DNA from: Desulfobulbaceae bacterium
Lineage (GTDB): Bacteria; Desulfobacterota; Desulfobulbia; Desulfobulbales; SURF-16
Direction: 5' to 3'
Length of the DNA stretch: 64,000 nt
Assembly: GCA_020444175.1 (NCBI GenBank)
Contig: JAHLLM010000011.1
Coordinates: 1 to 64,000 of the forward strand
The translations under genes were made by a program, and so were the position numbers. The notes under the pieces are model-generated. The model saw nothing but the letters and a program-made list of their open reading frames with translations. It was not told the origin of the DNA and made no database searches. Within the stretch, counting starts at the first letter, position 1, and every line of letters begins with the position of its first letter. Of this stretch, positions 26,201-35,177 are shown in pieces.

Positions 26201-26635
26201 TTCAAGTGCTGCTTCTTTTGAAAGTGTCGGTCGAACGGTTGTTTCCGCAAAGGTGTGTAAAAAACCAACCAGATTGCCTTCAGGGTCGATATCTATGGAA
26301 AACTCTTCCTGTTCGCCGGCAATGAAATTCCGGACTGTCCAATACCAGATGGTGACTCCGGCCTTGATATCAGAGGTGAGCTTCTCCACTCCGTACTGGC
26401 GTTCAAGAAAAAATTTATCCGTCGTATTCTCGTTAAATGTCTGAACCTGGTGGTAGATGTCAGGATCAAAACCAAAACTTCGGACATAGCTGTCCGCTTT
26501 TTCAATGATTGCCGATTTAGTCAAAGAAAAGTCCGGGGAAATCTCGGGAAAAGCTTTTGAGTGGTATTTGTATATGAAAATGACAAGGGGGAAAACAAGA
26601 ATCAGCAGGGCAATTTTTTTGGAAAATTCAGTCAT
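23288..26635 (-). CDS. Giant CPBP-family membrane protease with duplicated soluble/membrane modules
   Basis: An 1115-aa polytopic membrane protein. The first half has an N-terminal helix, a soluble PepSY-like region (about 45-225) and a multi-helix CPBP/CAAX-protease (Abi) domain with EELFFR, HSNYPQ and HCLFNTW catalytic-type motifs (about 400-520). The second half repeats the layout: helix near 585, a similar soluble region (about 600-810) and 8-9 more helices, but without the EExxxR motif. Family members cleave membrane-embedded or prenylated substrates; the substrate here is unknown. It ends in a Cys-containing tail. It stands as a single gene downstream of a clear gap. Confidence 0.85.
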   Translation of the reverse strand: MTEFSKKIALLILVFPLVIFIYKYHSKAFPEISPDFSLTKSAIIEKADSYVRSFGFDPDIYHQVQTFNENTTDKFFLERQYGVEKLTSDIKAGVTIWYWTVRNFIAGEQEEFSIDIDPEGNLVGFLHTFAETTVRPTLSKEAALEKAEQFLQLYIPQHPLGKLELEEVSEEEKPGYYRYSFTWKRSDWQWGTGIYHLHLRVDGDQVGQYYEHLKVPHEWRRDFAKKRSVNRIYGLIAWSAASLLALGILVMFVRIMLRNRNLWQRFPMLWTVPVGLLLLASAFSGFPGLLSSYSTQDNFHVFITNSILSTAFSTFGSLIWFLILGFMADIFWHKAFPHHVPIRSLLSTRGFATKEAMESVPLGFALAILSLAYITAYYLVGSRFHVWVPTSIDYSKVLTSFFPSLEALAVGVRAAWMEELFFRVLALVFIYRLTGSKWLAIILSATVWGFMHSNYPQMPGYARGVELTIEGIFLGWVAVRFGILTTVLSHCLFNTWLGAIFAWRTGSHFHMIMAVLVSVWPVAIWIFAQMKVRRLGRFLNPEELMNGKPFAEQIKEAKAILAARYRKPRRSVLLGSFFAVAAMLLVLFMQPEKPLSDLGSVHLTPKAARQYADAYFVEQTGLSAQAYHRTTSYYSTMSDADTDYLLEYTDWKTLAGLMRNSLYQENWYVSYFKAEDKNTFLVTLTADGQPLLLTRSVGEEEPGAQIDQDEAVSLAAAYLAERLQLTRDRFRMVSYDMSQKPDRRDHYITFESTDWHIGESKLRWSVSLLGDNINNFYSEVIVPEKFLRERSALSWTDAVSNMISQTTSLLSLAGLIILFIALLKGRYINWRHSLLLGLSGLIITVISQVNQLSDLYAGYSTTQTMMNFLGSKALQVLMSLVMSYFYSAFYFAVLTGLLRWLTGVNAVPALLGNNLQDARQRFSHGATTALLAWALLWGVDQLSSFMSLAFSDAGMLSWNTFMPSGFSTGVSYLTAGLNNSLFTSLTSGIVVLILILIRKKHQGLLFLGIAFLIITDLDISWQGGIEAVFSILFQVLVSLLELWVLLRLLRFNAYGYLFLFFYQFLLPSAFLLSLKGWPVYRVDIFMLWAAFFIPILLSIFFMLTPSVKGTCPEKV

Positions 26636-26858
26636 ACTCTGTCATTTTTTAAATTGAAAACGATACAATCGCAATGTGCGGAACCGTCAAAGGATGGTGA
26701 AAGAACAAGACCATTTACCTTATAATTTTCTGGTGCATACTGACAAGCCCTACTTGTGACAAAGAAAAACACTTTTATTCCGCATTTTTCTTTTCTTCCT
26801 GTTTATGCGATTTTTTCGAATAGTCCACACGATTTTGACAATTCCGCAAAAAATGTAT

Positions 26859-26913
26859 TTGACATTCTCAGGGAAAATCCATATGCTATTAACTAATAAT
26901 AATTACTAATAGT
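26859..26913 (+). promoter_or_regulatory. Promoter and PerR/Fur-like operator of the regulator gene
   Basis: TTGACA (26859-26864), a 17-nt spacer and TATGCT (26882-26887) make a near-consensus sigma70 promoter. An AT-rich Fur/PerR-like box (TTAACTAATAATAATTACTA) directly downstream would overlap the transcription start, implying autoregulation. AATTACTAA is shared with the catalase promoter region. Confidence 0.6.
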
Positions 26914-26920
26914 GAGTTCT

Positions 26921-27373
26921 ATGGAGCAATTAAGCAAACATGACCTGTCAGTTATGATGGCAGAATTTGAAAATGCCTGCCGCAAGGCAGACCTCAAGGT
27001 CACCCACCAGCGCCTGGAAATTTACAGGGAGCTGGCCAGGGCCAAAGACCATCCTTCTGCCGAAATGCTTTACAACAGGATCATTAAAAGGCTGCCAACC
27101 ATCTCACTTGATACGGTGTATAGAACCCTGGCTACCTTTGAAAAACATCGTCTTATCACCCGGGTGCAGACTGTTGAGAGCCAGGCTCGTTTTGAAGCGG
27201 AAACAGTGAAGCATCATCATGCCGTCTGTACTCAATGCGGGACCATTACTGATTTCACCTGGGAGTCATTCGATGAAGCACAGGTCCCTGAAGAGGTTAC
27301 AGGCTGGGGAAAAGTCGTAAAACGAAATGCAACACTTGAGGGGATTTGTAACAAGTGTGCGCGAAAGAGCTAA
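26921..27373 (+). CDS. perR: Fur-family peroxide regulator (PerR-like)
   Basis: A 150-aa Fur-superfamily repressor. A winged helix spans about 15-85 (VTHQRLEIYRELA and LDTVYRTLATFEK), followed by a dimerisation domain with the metal-site HHHAVC and two CxxC pairs (CTQCG and CNKCA) that bind structural zinc. Being directly upstream of catalase, ankyrin protein and rubrerythrin suggests a PerR role, oxidised by H2O2 at its metal-binding His, rather than iron control. Start ATG 26921, or in-frame GTG 26912; neither has a Shine-Dalgarno site, and the predicted leader is only about 20-30 nt. Confidence 0.85.
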   Translation: MEQLSKHDLSVMMAEFENACRKADLKVTHQRLEIYRELARAKDHPSAEMLYNRIIKRLPTISLDTVYRTLATFEKHRLITRVQTVESQARFEAETVKHHHAVCTQCGTITDFTWESFDEAQVPEEVTGWGKVVKRNATLEGICNKCARKS

Positions 27374-27410
27374 CGCGGCATACGGTATTTTTTTAGCAAC
27401 CAAATAAGAA

Positions 27411-27444
27411 GAATTACTAAAAAAGATTATTTACCAATAAAATA
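27411..27444 (+). promoter_or_regulatory. PerR-like operator upstream of catalase
   Basis: Contains AATTACTAA (also in the regulator's own promoter) and TTATT-TACC-AATAA, an inverted repeat resembling a PerR box. It lies 100-130 nt before the catalase ATG. Function is inferred. Confidence 0.4.
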
Positions 27445-27545
27445 ACGCAAAGATTATTTTACTCCTTCAAAAAAGCAGGCAACTTCAGATACAATACAGG
27501 ATGCATTAATCGTCATTTCACCACAACTGAGGAGGGAAACCCAAA

Positions 27546-28991
27546 ATGACTACAAAAACAATGACAACAACGGCAGGAAACCCCATCGCGGACAACCAGA
27601 ACTCGCTTACCGCCGGCGCACGCGGTCCCGTACTTATGCAGGATTACCAGCTTCTTGAAAAGCTGGCGCACCAGAATAGAGAGCGCGTCCCCGAACGCGT
27701 GGTCCACGCCAAAGGTTCCGGGGCCCATGGCACCTTCCGGGTCACCCAGGATATCAGCAAATACACCAAGGCAAAATTGTTTTCCGAAGTAGGGAAAGAG
27801 ACGCCGGTATTTCTAAGATTTTCCACAGTGGCAGGGGAACGCGGCGCTGCTGATGCCGAGCGCGATGTTCGCGGCTTTGCCCTGAAATTCTACACGGAGC
27901 AGGGCAATTTTGATCTGGTAGGCAACAACACGCCGGTCTTTTTTGTTCGTGACCCGCTCAAATTCCCCGACTTTATCCACACCCAGAAACGCCATCCCAA
28001 ATCAAACCTGCGCAGCAACACTGCCATGTGGGATTTCTGGTCGCTTTCCCCGGAGAGTCTGCACCAGGTCACCATCCTCTTTTCCGACCGCGGCCTGCCA
28101 AAGAGCTTCCGACATATCAATGGCTACGGTTCACACACCTACAGCCTGATTAACAGTGCGGGAGAACGGTTCTGGGTCAAATTCCACTTCAAGACCCAGC
28201 AGGGCATACAGTGCCTGACCAACCGGGAAGCAGAGGCAATCGTCGCCAAGGACCGTGAGAGTAACCAGCGTGATCTTTTCGAGTCCATTGAAAACGGCGA
28301 CTTCCCTAAGTGGACCGTTCAGATCCAGGTCATGCCGGAAATGGAGGCGGAAAAATATCACCTCAATCCCTTTGATCTCACCAAGGTATGGCCCCACAAG
28401 GATTACCCCTGCATGGATATAGGTGTACTTGAACTGAACCGCAACCCGGAAAATTATTTTGCCGAAGTGGAGCAGGCGTCGTTCAGCCCTTCCAATATGG
28501 TGCCCGGCATCAGCTGGTCCCCGGACAAGATGCTGCAGGCCCGGGTATTTTCCTATGCAGACGCACATCGCTACCGGGTGGGAACACACTACGAGATGCT
28601 GCCCATTAACAAACCACTGGCCCCTGTCAACACCTACCACATGGACGGCTCCATGCGTTTCGACGCCCCGGCCGGCCCTGATGCCTATTACGAACCCAAC
28701 AGTTTCGCGGGCCCGGTGCAGGACGAAAGTTTCCGTGAACCTCCCTTAAAGATATCCGGCGATGCAGATCGATATAACCACCGCGAAGGCAATGAGGACT
28801 ACAGTCAACCAAGAGACCTTTTCCGCCTGATGAGCGACAATCAGAAGGATCAGCTCTTTCATAACCTGGCTGAAGCAATGGAGGGAGTGCCGGCAGAAAT
28901 AGTCAGACGGCAGCTCGGACACTTTCATAAGGCAGACCCGGCCTATGCCGCAGGTGTTGCCAAAATTCTTGGTATTGATTGGAAGGGGTGA
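27546..28991 (+). CDS. katA: Monofunctional haem catalase
   Basis: A 481-aa small-subunit clade catalase that dismutates H2O2. Distal His54 ([11 protein letters not shown]), Asn127/128 (GNNTP) and the proximal haem ligand Tyr337 ([12 protein letters not shown]) are all present. Length is normal for the clade. There is no signal peptide, so it is cytoplasmic. GGAGGG lies 8 nt before the ATG. The PerR-like gene is upstream and an ankyrin gene follows 115 nt downstream, the katA-ankB arrangement known from Pseudomonas. Confidence 0.96.
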   Translation: MTTKTMTTTAGNPIADNQNSLTAGARGPVLMQDYQLLEKLAHQNRERVPERVVHAKGSGAHGTFRVTQDISKYTKAKLFSEVGKETPVFLRFSTVAGERGAADAERDVRGFALKFYTEQGNFDLVGNNTPVFFVRDPLKFPDFIHTQKRHPKSNLRSNTAMWDFWSLSPESLHQVTILFSDRGLPKSFRHINGYGSHTYSLINSAGERFWVKFHFKTQQGIQCLTNREAEAIVAKDRESNQRDLFESIENGDFPKWTVQIQVMPEMEAEKYHLNPFDLTKVWPHKDYPCMDIGVLELNRNPENYFAEVEQASFSPSNMVPGISWSPDKMLQARVFSYADAHRYRVGTHYEMLPINKPLAPVNTYHMDGSMRFDAPAGPDAYYEPNSFAGPVQDESFREPPLKISGDADRYNHREGNEDYSQPRDLFRLMSDNQKDQLFHNLAEAMEGVPAEIVRRQLGHFHKADPAYAAGVAKILGIDWKG

Positions 28992-29106
28992 TCATTCTTA
29001 TTTTGACTCAAGCGTTTCAAAGAGATAGTTTGCAGATGATACCCTTTTAGAAAAAACTGAAAATTCCGGTTCCCATCTTAATCCATGGGAATCGGATTGC
29101 ATAACG

Positions 29107-29628
29107 ATGAATACCCATTCCCTTACTTCTGAAGAAGAAAAACGCTACGCCGAGCTTCAGCTCATGGCTCTTGATATGGCCAGATGCGGCGATACTGCTG
29201 AGCTTGAAAAAATGGTTATGGCGGGACTGCCGATAAATCTCTGCGACGGCAAAGGCAATTCGCTCCTCATGCTGGCAGCCTATAACGGCCGGCATGAAAC
29301 GGCTTCAATGCTGCTCAGATACGGCGCCGAGGTTGACCGCAGGAACGATCACCACCAAACCCCTTTAGGGGGTGTGGCTTTTAAAGGCAATCTGGAAATG
29401 GTCCGCATGCTGCTTCATGCCGGGGCAGACATCAACGCGGATAACGGCGGCGGCAGGACTCCGCTCATGTTTGCAGCAATGTTCGGCCACCGGCAGATTG
29501 TAGAATATCTTCTTGAAAGGGGGGCGGACTCGGATTCCCAGACAGTACTCGGCATCTCGGCCCAGAGCCTTGCCAGATTTACTGGAGCGTTCCGTTCTCT
29601 CAAATCCTTACTTTCAAAATCCGCATAA
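29107..29628 (+). CDS. Ankyrin-repeat protein (AnkB-like, catalase partner)
   Basis: A 173-aa protein with four to five ankyrin repeats (about 40-165; [63 protein letters not shown]). Short ankyrin proteins encoded next to catalase are needed for full catalase activity in Pseudomonas (AnkB), so the same role is likely. Unlike periplasmic AnkB, no signal peptide is visible, suggesting cytoplasmic action. It is probably in the katA transcript. Confidence 0.88.
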   Translation: MNTHSLTSEEEKRYAELQLMALDMARCGDTAELEKMVMAGLPINLCDGKGNSLLMLAAYNGRHETASMLLRYGAEVDRRNDHHQTPLGGVAFKGNLEMVRMLLHAGADINADNGGGRTPLMFAAMFGHRQIVEYLLERGADSDSQTVLGISAQSLARFTGAFRSLKSLLSKSA

Positions 29629-29713
29629 ATTTGAAAAAAATTATTCAATAAAAAAAACTCTGTTTACTATGTGGACAGAAACACTCATTCAATCTTTAAA
29701 AAAGGAAAATGTT

Positions 29714-30289
29714 ATGGCATCACTGAAAGGTACTCAGACGGAAAAAAACATTCTCACCGCCTTTTCCGGCGAATCCCAGGCCCGCAACCGTTACACCTAT
29801 TTTGCGTCCAAAGCCAAAAAGGAAGGGTATGTACAGATATCCGACATCTTCTCGGAAACTGCGGACCAGGAAAAAGAACACGCCAAGCGTCTTTTCAAAC
29901 TCCTGGAAGGCGGCGAGGTGGAAATTACAGGAAGCTTTCCGGCCGGAGTTATCGGCACCACGGCCGAGAATCTTGCCGAGGCTGCAGCCGGAGAAAATTA
30001 CGAGCATACAACCATGTATCCGAATTTCGCCAAGACGGCCCGTGAAGAAGGATTTAATGATATCGCTGATATCTTCATGGCCATTGCTGTTGCAGAAAAA
30101 CAGCATGAAAAACGCTATGTGGAACTCAAAGCCAACATTGAAGCGGGCCGCGTCTTCAAGCGCGACGATAAACAAACCTGGCGCTGCCGCAACTGCGGTT
30201 ATCTCCACGAAGGTGAAGGAGCACCTGATATGTGTCCGGCCTGTGCACATGCCCAGGCCCATTTCGAACTATTGGCAGAGAACTGGTAA
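29714..30289 (+). CDS. rbr: Rubrerythrin
   Basis: A 191-aa non-haem di-iron peroxidase. Residues 1-145 form the four-helix domain ([32 protein letters not shown] and EKQHEKRY provide the Glu/His ligands). Residues 158-191 are a rubredoxin knuckle with CRNCG and CPACA. It reduces H2O2 with electrons from rubredoxin or NAD(P)H reductases and is a hallmark of anaerobes. The frame extends upstream to 29513, but ATG 29714 is correct because AAAGGA precedes it and the family starts MxSLKGT. Third gene after katA. Confidence 0.96.
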   Translation: MASLKGTQTEKNILTAFSGESQARNRYTYFASKAKKEGYVQISDIFSETADQEKEHAKRLFKLLEGGEVEITGSFPAGVIGTTAENLAEAAAGENYEHTTMYPNFAKTAREEGFNDIADIFMAIAVAEKQHEKRYVELKANIEAGRVFKRDDKQTWRCRNCGYLHEGEGAPDMCPACAHAQAHFELLAENW

Positions 30290-30307
30290 TAATTGCGTCA
30301 GTAAGCA

Positions 30308-30418
30308 GGGGACTGAATTATTTTCAAATTCGGGCGGCGAAGAATTTAATTTCTTCTTCGTTAAATGTTGACTCGGCCGCGACATGTGTCTGCAGGGAAT
30401 GAAAATTATTCTGTCCCC
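30308..30418. repeat. Miniature inverted-repeat element, GGGGAC type
   Basis: Termini GGGGACTGAATTATTTTCA (30308-30326) and TGAAAATTATTCTGTCCCC (30400-30418) match at 17 of 19 positions as inverted repeats. An inner hairpin lies at 30338-30360. The element is 111 bp and non-coding, of the kind mobilised by REP-associated or IS200-like transposases. The rest of the gap to 30542 also looks repeat-derived. Confidence 0.65.
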
Positions 30419-30542
30419 CGGTGTAGTAAAGACCTCGGAGTACACGAAGCGAAACAAAAATAATCGCCTCAGTGTTCTCCCTGTGCTTCGTGGTTAATCA
30501 GTTCACAGTGCTTTCACGTCAATGAGCGGCAAGGACATCCAA

Positions 30543-32093
30543 TCAGCGCTTGCCGGTCATCATGAATTGTTTGACAAGAAGCTTGATGTGCTGCAGGGTT
30601 GCGGGAGTGGTGGAAGATTTCCCATGCGGCGTTCTCAAGAGTTCAGCCTCATCAATCCGCTGTTTAATGATAACGGCATAACGGTCGGCTAACTCAGGGT
30701 GCTCTTTCAAAACATCCTGAATACAGTCAAAATCAACCCGTAACAAAGTAACATCGGTCTGAGCCTTATAGTTGAAGATGGATGGCTCCTCGGTAAACAT
30801 GGAGATAAGTCCGAAATCCTGGCCAGCCGTAAATTCTCCTGTTTTTACCAGTTCCCCGCTGGGAAGTTCTATTTGCGCGTCCACAATACCACTGGCCACA
30901 ATATCCAGGGCATCGCGGCAATCTCCCTCCAACATAATCATACTGCCGGCATCATAACGAATCTGCCGACAGGCTCGGGCAATCTGTTCGATCTCTTCGT
31001 CATCCAGGGTATAGAAAAGCTCCAGGCTGCGAAGGGCAAGCTGGATGGTCGGCGGCTCGGCTGTGGGCGCTTGAGTTCTTCGCGTTCGCCATTCATGAAT
31101 TTCCGGGGAAGGTGTCACCCCGGCCCGTTGCAGCACGTAATGAATTTCACGGTATAACTCCTCACGCCCCCTGAACATGGCCGGATAGTTGGCAAAAGAA
31201 ACCCAGAGCATGTAGGTATAGGGCAGGGTTGAGGCGCTTGTCAGCCGGACAATGGGAGCTGGTTTTTTCAACACATACTTGCACTTAAGAACCGCTTCAA
31301 GCAAAAGCTCTTTAGCAAAACGGGGATCAACCTCAGCAGGAATCTTCACGTAATACCAGGGACGATAGAGATGATGGTCACCGTGGAGATTCTTAAATCC
31401 CTGGCCGGCAAGTTTGGCATTGGGGATAATCTGGGTTGTATTGTCCCAACACCTGAGCCATGTTGCCCGCCAGTTCAAATCAACCACCTGCCCCTCAAGG
31501 CCGCTTTCCAGCTGCAGCCAGTCCCCGATCCTGAAGGAGCCCTCAAGTCCCAGGGCCAGACCGGAGAAGAAATCTCCCAGGGTCTGCTGCAGGGCAAAAC
31601 CGATCAGCGCCGTAAGAAGTCCGGTTGAAACCCATATTCCTGTCAATGAATAGCCCTGCACCCACAGAAATGATCCAGCTCCGAAGATGAGGCAGGTACC
31701 GTAAATCAGACTGCGCAGCAAACCCGGTATCGGTTGCGGGTGGGAACGACGCTCGCCGACATATCTGCTGCTGACAAAGGCATAGCCACCCTTGGCCACA
31801 TACCAGCTCATGGTCAGACAAAGGAAAAGATAAAACAGAGAGTTCAACCAGTTAGCCCTGCCCGGCAGGGAATCAGTATCAAGAAAAATACTAAGAATGG
31901 AGAAAAGAACAATGACAGCCAGGGGGGCCAGAAAAAACTCAATAAGGGCCAGGAATACAGGAAAGCGTTCCTGCAGATTGCGCCACACGTTAAAATGTTT
32001 TCCTGTGCCCCATATAAAAACAACCACCATGAGCAGTATTGCTGCAAAATGGTGGTTGGTGTAAAAGTTGACTGCAGCATGCAGTATATTCAT
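30543..32093 (-). CDS. MscS-type channel with C-terminal cyclic-nucleotide-binding-like domain
   Basis: A 516-aa membrane protein. Four to five helices (about 15-180) end in a pore helix (LIGFALQQTLGDFFSGLALGLEGSF), followed by the MscS beta/C-terminal domain (about 185-330) and a CAP-like cNMP domain (about 365-490). The phosphate-binding loop lacks the usual FGE and Arg (FGLISMFTEEPSIF), so nucleotide binding is doubtful. It would release solutes on membrane stretch. The ATG at 32091-32093 directly abuts the aspartokinase stop (TAGATG), so it is last in the ectoine operon and could vent ectoine on down-shock. Confidence 0.9.
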   Translation of the reverse strand: MNILHAAVNFYTNHHFAAILLMVVVFIWGTGKHFNVWRNLQERFPVFLALIEFFLAPLAVIVLFSILSIFLDTDSLPGRANWLNSLFYLFLCLTMSWYVAKGGYAFVSSRYVGERRSHPQPIPGLLRSLIYGTCLIFGAGSFLWVQGYSLTGIWVSTGLLTALIGFALQQTLGDFFSGLALGLEGSFRIGDWLQLESGLEGQVVDLNWRATWLRCWDNTTQIIPNAKLAGQGFKNLHGDHHLYRPWYYVKIPAEVDPRFAKELLLEAVLKCKYVLKKPAPIVRLTSASTLPYTYMLWVSFANYPAMFRGREELYREIHYVLQRAGVTPSPEIHEWRTRRTQAPTAEPPTIQLALRSLELFYTLDDEEIEQIARACRQIRYDAGSMIMLEGDCRDALDIVASGIVDAQIELPSGELVKTGEFTAGQDFGLISMFTEEPSIFNYKAQTDVTLLRVDFDCIQDVLKEHPELADRYAVIIKQRIDEAELLRTPHGKSSTTPATLQHIKLLVKQFMMTGKR

Positions 32094-33509
32094 CTACTGG
32101 CGACCATCCTCGACAAGATTTTTATGAAGGGCACAAACGGCTTTCTGGAAATCCTCTTCCTCGACAACAAACTGGATATCCACCTGACGCATGCATTTAT
32201 GAAGACCGAGAATTTCAACTCCTGCATTGGCCAAAGAGTGAACAGCCGTCGGCAGAACCCAGGTGTCTGCCATATTGGAGCCAATGGCAGACACCAGAGC
32301 CACTTTTTTTACCAGTATATCGGCACCGGGAAACGATTTCTTGATTGAATCAGCCAGCTTTTTAACCCGCGCCAGAGGTTCTGCCACGTAATGGGTAACG
32401 GTGTTGGCGTTGGTATCTTTGGCAAGATAACGTATTTTCCGATCAGTAAAATGTTTTAAAAGCTCGGCGTCATGATCCCAGCGACCAACCATATCCTGAT
32501 CCCACACCTCAATACAGGTTACCCCTTTGCGGCCGGCAATGATCTCCACCCTGGCTTCCGGGCTTTTATAGGTATTGGTAATCAGGGTTCCGGGATGATC
32601 CGGCTCAAAAACATTCTTGATGCGCAGCGGAATGTCGGTTCTCCGCATTCCCCGGGCGGCGCCTGGATGAATAGCTTCCATACCCAGATCGGAAAGCTGA
32701 TCAGCCACATCGTAATTGGTATCGCCAATCACCTCCACCTTGTCTTCCCCTATTATTTTGGGATCACCGCTGCTGAGGTGGAACTCCTTATGGATTATAC
32801 CTTCGCGGGCTTCGGTGAGCACCGCAATTTTACTGAAGGTAATTTCCGTATAGCCCCGGTCATAGGTATTCATGATCCCTTCCTTGCACTGGGTGTAACC
32901 GGTGACAATGGGCAGTTCGCAGCTCAGATCAATGTCGCTGAAATATCTTTTGATCTTTGCATCAAGAGAAAGCTGTTCCGTCTCCATCCAGCCGGAAAGA
33001 TCGACAAGCCGGGCATTAATACCTTTATCCTTGAGGATGAGATAGGAATTATAAGCGCTATGCGCCTCCCCAATGGCGGAAAGCATCTCGCGCACGGTGA
33101 GCAGATGCTCGTCCAACTGGAAATGTCCGAACGAACAGAGCCTGGTAAGATCAAGCAGGCAGCTGCGCACCCCTTCGATTCGTTCCTTGACGAAACGGTC
33201 GGCCTGCATGATGTCCAGTCCCAGATCTACAAACTCTTTATTAATGGCACACATCTTCTGGCCCACATGGCTGATGGCATCTCCCCAGGCCCAGGAATCG
33301 TCATGTTTGGAAAAAAGAGAATAGACCCCTGATTTGCTTGTCTTCTTATGTTCAAGGAGCTCATTGGTTATGCCGCCGTAAGCGGAAACCACAATGATAC
33401 GATTGTACAGCTCATCCTCCTGTCGGTCACCAATCAGGATGTTGTCAAGAACATCGCCAAACTGGCTCATGGAGGTGCCGCCGATTTTTTCAACGGTATG
33501 GATTCCCAT
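32094..33509 (-). CDS. ask: Ectoine-pathway aspartate kinase
   Basis: A 471-aa aspartokinase of the Ask_Ect type, which phosphorylates aspartate to feed aspartate-semialdehyde to EctB. The N-terminal KIGGTSM replaces the usual KFGGTS, and the NTYDRGYTEITFSKIA segment is characteristic. C-terminal ACT domains (about 320-470) are divergent, fitting the reduced feedback of this isoform. Its ATG overlaps the ectC stop (TGATG), and the channel gene follows with no gap. Confidence 0.93.
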   Translation of the reverse strand: MGIHTVEKIGGTSMSQFGDVLDNILIGDRQEDELYNRIIVVSAYGGITNELLEHKKTSKSGVYSLFSKHDDSWAWGDAISHVGQKMCAINKEFVDLGLDIMQADRFVKERIEGVRSCLLDLTRLCSFGHFQLDEHLLTVREMLSAIGEAHSAYNSYLILKDKGINARLVDLSGWMETEQLSLDAKIKRYFSDIDLSCELPIVTGYTQCKEGIMNTYDRGYTEITFSKIAVLTEAREGIIHKEFHLSSGDPKIIGEDKVEVIGDTNYDVADQLSDLGMEAIHPGAARGMRRTDIPLRIKNVFEPDHPGTLITNTYKSPEARVEIIAGRKGVTCIEVWDQDMVGRWDHDAELLKHFTDRKIRYLAKDTNANTVTHYVAEPLARVKKLADSIKKSFPGADILVKKVALVSAIGSNMADTWVLPTAVHSLANAGVEILGLHKCMRQVDIQFVVEEEDFQKAVCALHKNLVEDGRQ

Positions 33510-33913
33510 CAGTCGCCCTCCACCAGTTCGTACGAGCCGTCGCTGTCATGGGTCTCACGACCGGTGACAGGTGGGTTGAAAGCGCAGATGAGCCGCATGT
33601 CTTCGCTGCCGCCGCGCAGAATGTGGCGATCATTATTATTCAAGGCATAGAGTACGCCGTCATGGATGTCATGGGTTTCCCCGGTGGCAAGATCTTCTAT
33701 GCTGCCATTGCCTGCCACACAATAAACGGCCTCCAGATGATTTTTGTACCAAAGCTCAAGTTTGGCCCCGGCCGGGATAATGGTTTCATGAAAGGAGAAA
33801 CCCATGCCGTCCTTTTTAAGGAGGAGCCTGCGACTGATCCATCCCTCCCCCTTCACTTCTCTTTCGCTGCCGATAATGTCCTGTACTTTTTGAATAATCA
33901 CGTTAAAACTCAC
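33509..33913 (-). CDS. ectC: Ectoine synthase
   Basis: A 134-aa cupin that closes N-gamma-acetyl-diaminobutyrate to ectoine. Family marks include the start VIIQKVQDIIGSEREV, the GMGFSFHETII segment, YWYKNHLEAVYC-type metal strand (LWYKNHLEAVYC) and the LNNNDRHILR strand. Length is normal. It overlaps ectB by 11 nt and ask by 1 nt, so translation is coupled. Confidence 0.96.
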   Translation of the reverse strand: MSFNVIIQKVQDIIGSEREVKGEGWISRRLLLKKDGMGFSFHETIIPAGAKLELWYKNHLEAVYCVAGNGSIEDLATGETHDIHDGVLYALNNNDRHILRGGSEDMRLICAFNPPVTGRETHDSDGSYELVEGD

Positions 33914-35177
33914 TCGTCAGTTTTTCTTGTTTTTCAGCCAGAATGGTTGCGATGGATGCATCAACAATACTGATACCTCGCAGCAGTGTGTCTTCATCAA
34001 TGGTCAGGGCAGGCAGAAATTTTACCACCTGATCATCAGCGCCGGCCAACTCAATGACCAAGCCACTCTCAAAACATTTCTCGGAAATCTGGCTTGCCAG
34101 GCCACGCTCCGGGATCTCCAAACCGTAAATCATGCCCCTGCCCCGAACTTGGGCATTGAGCTCCGGATATTTCTCGGCAATGGCCACCAGCTCTTTTTCC
34201 ATCACTGCTCCCTTATACTTCACGGCATCTGACAGATCTGAATTATCCCAGTAATGCAGGGCCTGATACGAAGCAACAAAAGCCAGGTTGTTGCCTCGGA
34301 AGGTTCCGGTGTGCTCGCCCGGCTTCCATTGGTCAAGATCAGGCCGCATAAGAATAAAGGCCAGGGGCAGTCCGCCGCCGATGGCCTTGGATAAGGTAAC
34401 GATATCAGGCTTGATTCCCGACTCCTCAAAGCTGAAAAAATCACCACTCCGACCATTGCCGACCTGAATGTCATCAACTATGAGCAGGATATCAAACTCG
34501 TAGCAGAGTTCGGACAGCTCTTTCAGCCATTCGGCACTTGCGATGTTGACACCGCCCTCGGCCTGGATTGTTTCAAGGATCACGGCCGCAGGGAGATCAA
34601 GCCCGCTGGAGTTGTCGTTAAGCATCTTGCGGAAGAGATCCAGAGTGTTGCATTCCTGCCCCATATAGCCATCAAAAGGAAGGAAGGATACATTGGAACG
34701 ACTTATATAAGCCTCATCACGGTAAAAGTTATTTCCGGTAATGGCCAGGGCCCCCATGGTCAGGCCATGGTACCCATTGGTGAAGCAGACAATGTTTGAG
34801 CGGCCCTTGACCATCCTGGCAAGTTTGAGAGCCGTTTCCACCGCGTTCGTGCCCGTGGGACCGGTAAACTGTATCTTGTAATCCAGGTTTCGAGGCTCGA
34901 GAATTGTATCGTTAAACTTCTGCATGAAATGCTTTTTGGCCGTGGTCGCCATATCAAGTCCGTGCACCACTCCGTCCGATTGCAGATAGTCGATAAGGGC
35001 ACTGGTGATCCGCTCATTATTGTGCCCATAGTTCAAGGTTCCGGCTCCGGCAAAAAAATCAATAAACTCGGTGCCGGATTCGTCGGTCATAGTCGACCCT
35101 TTGGCTGATTTAAAAATTACTGGAAAGGAGCGGATATAACCCCGCACCCGAGATTCCATACTGTCAAATATGCGCAT
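33903..35177 (-). CDS. ectB: Diaminobutyrate-2-oxoglutarate transaminase
   Basis: A 424-aa PLP aminotransferase making 2,4-diaminobutyrate from aspartate-semialdehyde and glutamate. FFAGAGTLNYGHNN, the cofactor Asp in LLIVDDIQVGNGRSG and the Schiff-base Lys in TLSKAIGGG are present. The frame is open from 35318. ATG 35177 (MRIFDSMESRVRGYIRSFP) is chosen because it matches the family start and has GGAGG 6 nt upstream. A 293-nt non-coding gap separates it from ectA, unusual for ect operons. Confidence 0.95.
   Translation of the reverse strand: MRIFDSMESRVRGYIRSFPVIFKSAKGSTMTDESGTEFIDFFAGAGTLNYGHNNERITSALIDYLQSDGVVHGLDMATTAKKHFMQKFNDTILEPRNLDYKIQFTGPTGTNAVETALKLARMVKGRSNIVCFTNGYHGLTMGALAITGNNFYRDEAYISRSNVSFLPFDGYMGQECNTLDLFRKMLNDNSSGLDLPAAVILETIQAEGGVNIASAEWLKELSELCYEFDILLIVDDIQVGNGRSGDFFSFEESGIKPDIVTLSKAIGGGLPLAFILMRPDLDQWKPGEHTGTFRGNNLAFVASYQALHYWDNSDLSDAVKYKGAVMEKELVAIAEKYPELNAQVRGRGMIYGLEIPERGLASQISEKCFESGLVIELAGADDQVVKFLPALTIDEDTLLRGISIVDASIATILAEKQEKLTSEF

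Noticed and set aside
30300-30542. Possible coding sequence after rubrerythrin
   Set aside because: It is explained by the inverted-repeat element and other repeat-like DNA, with no ribosome-binding site.
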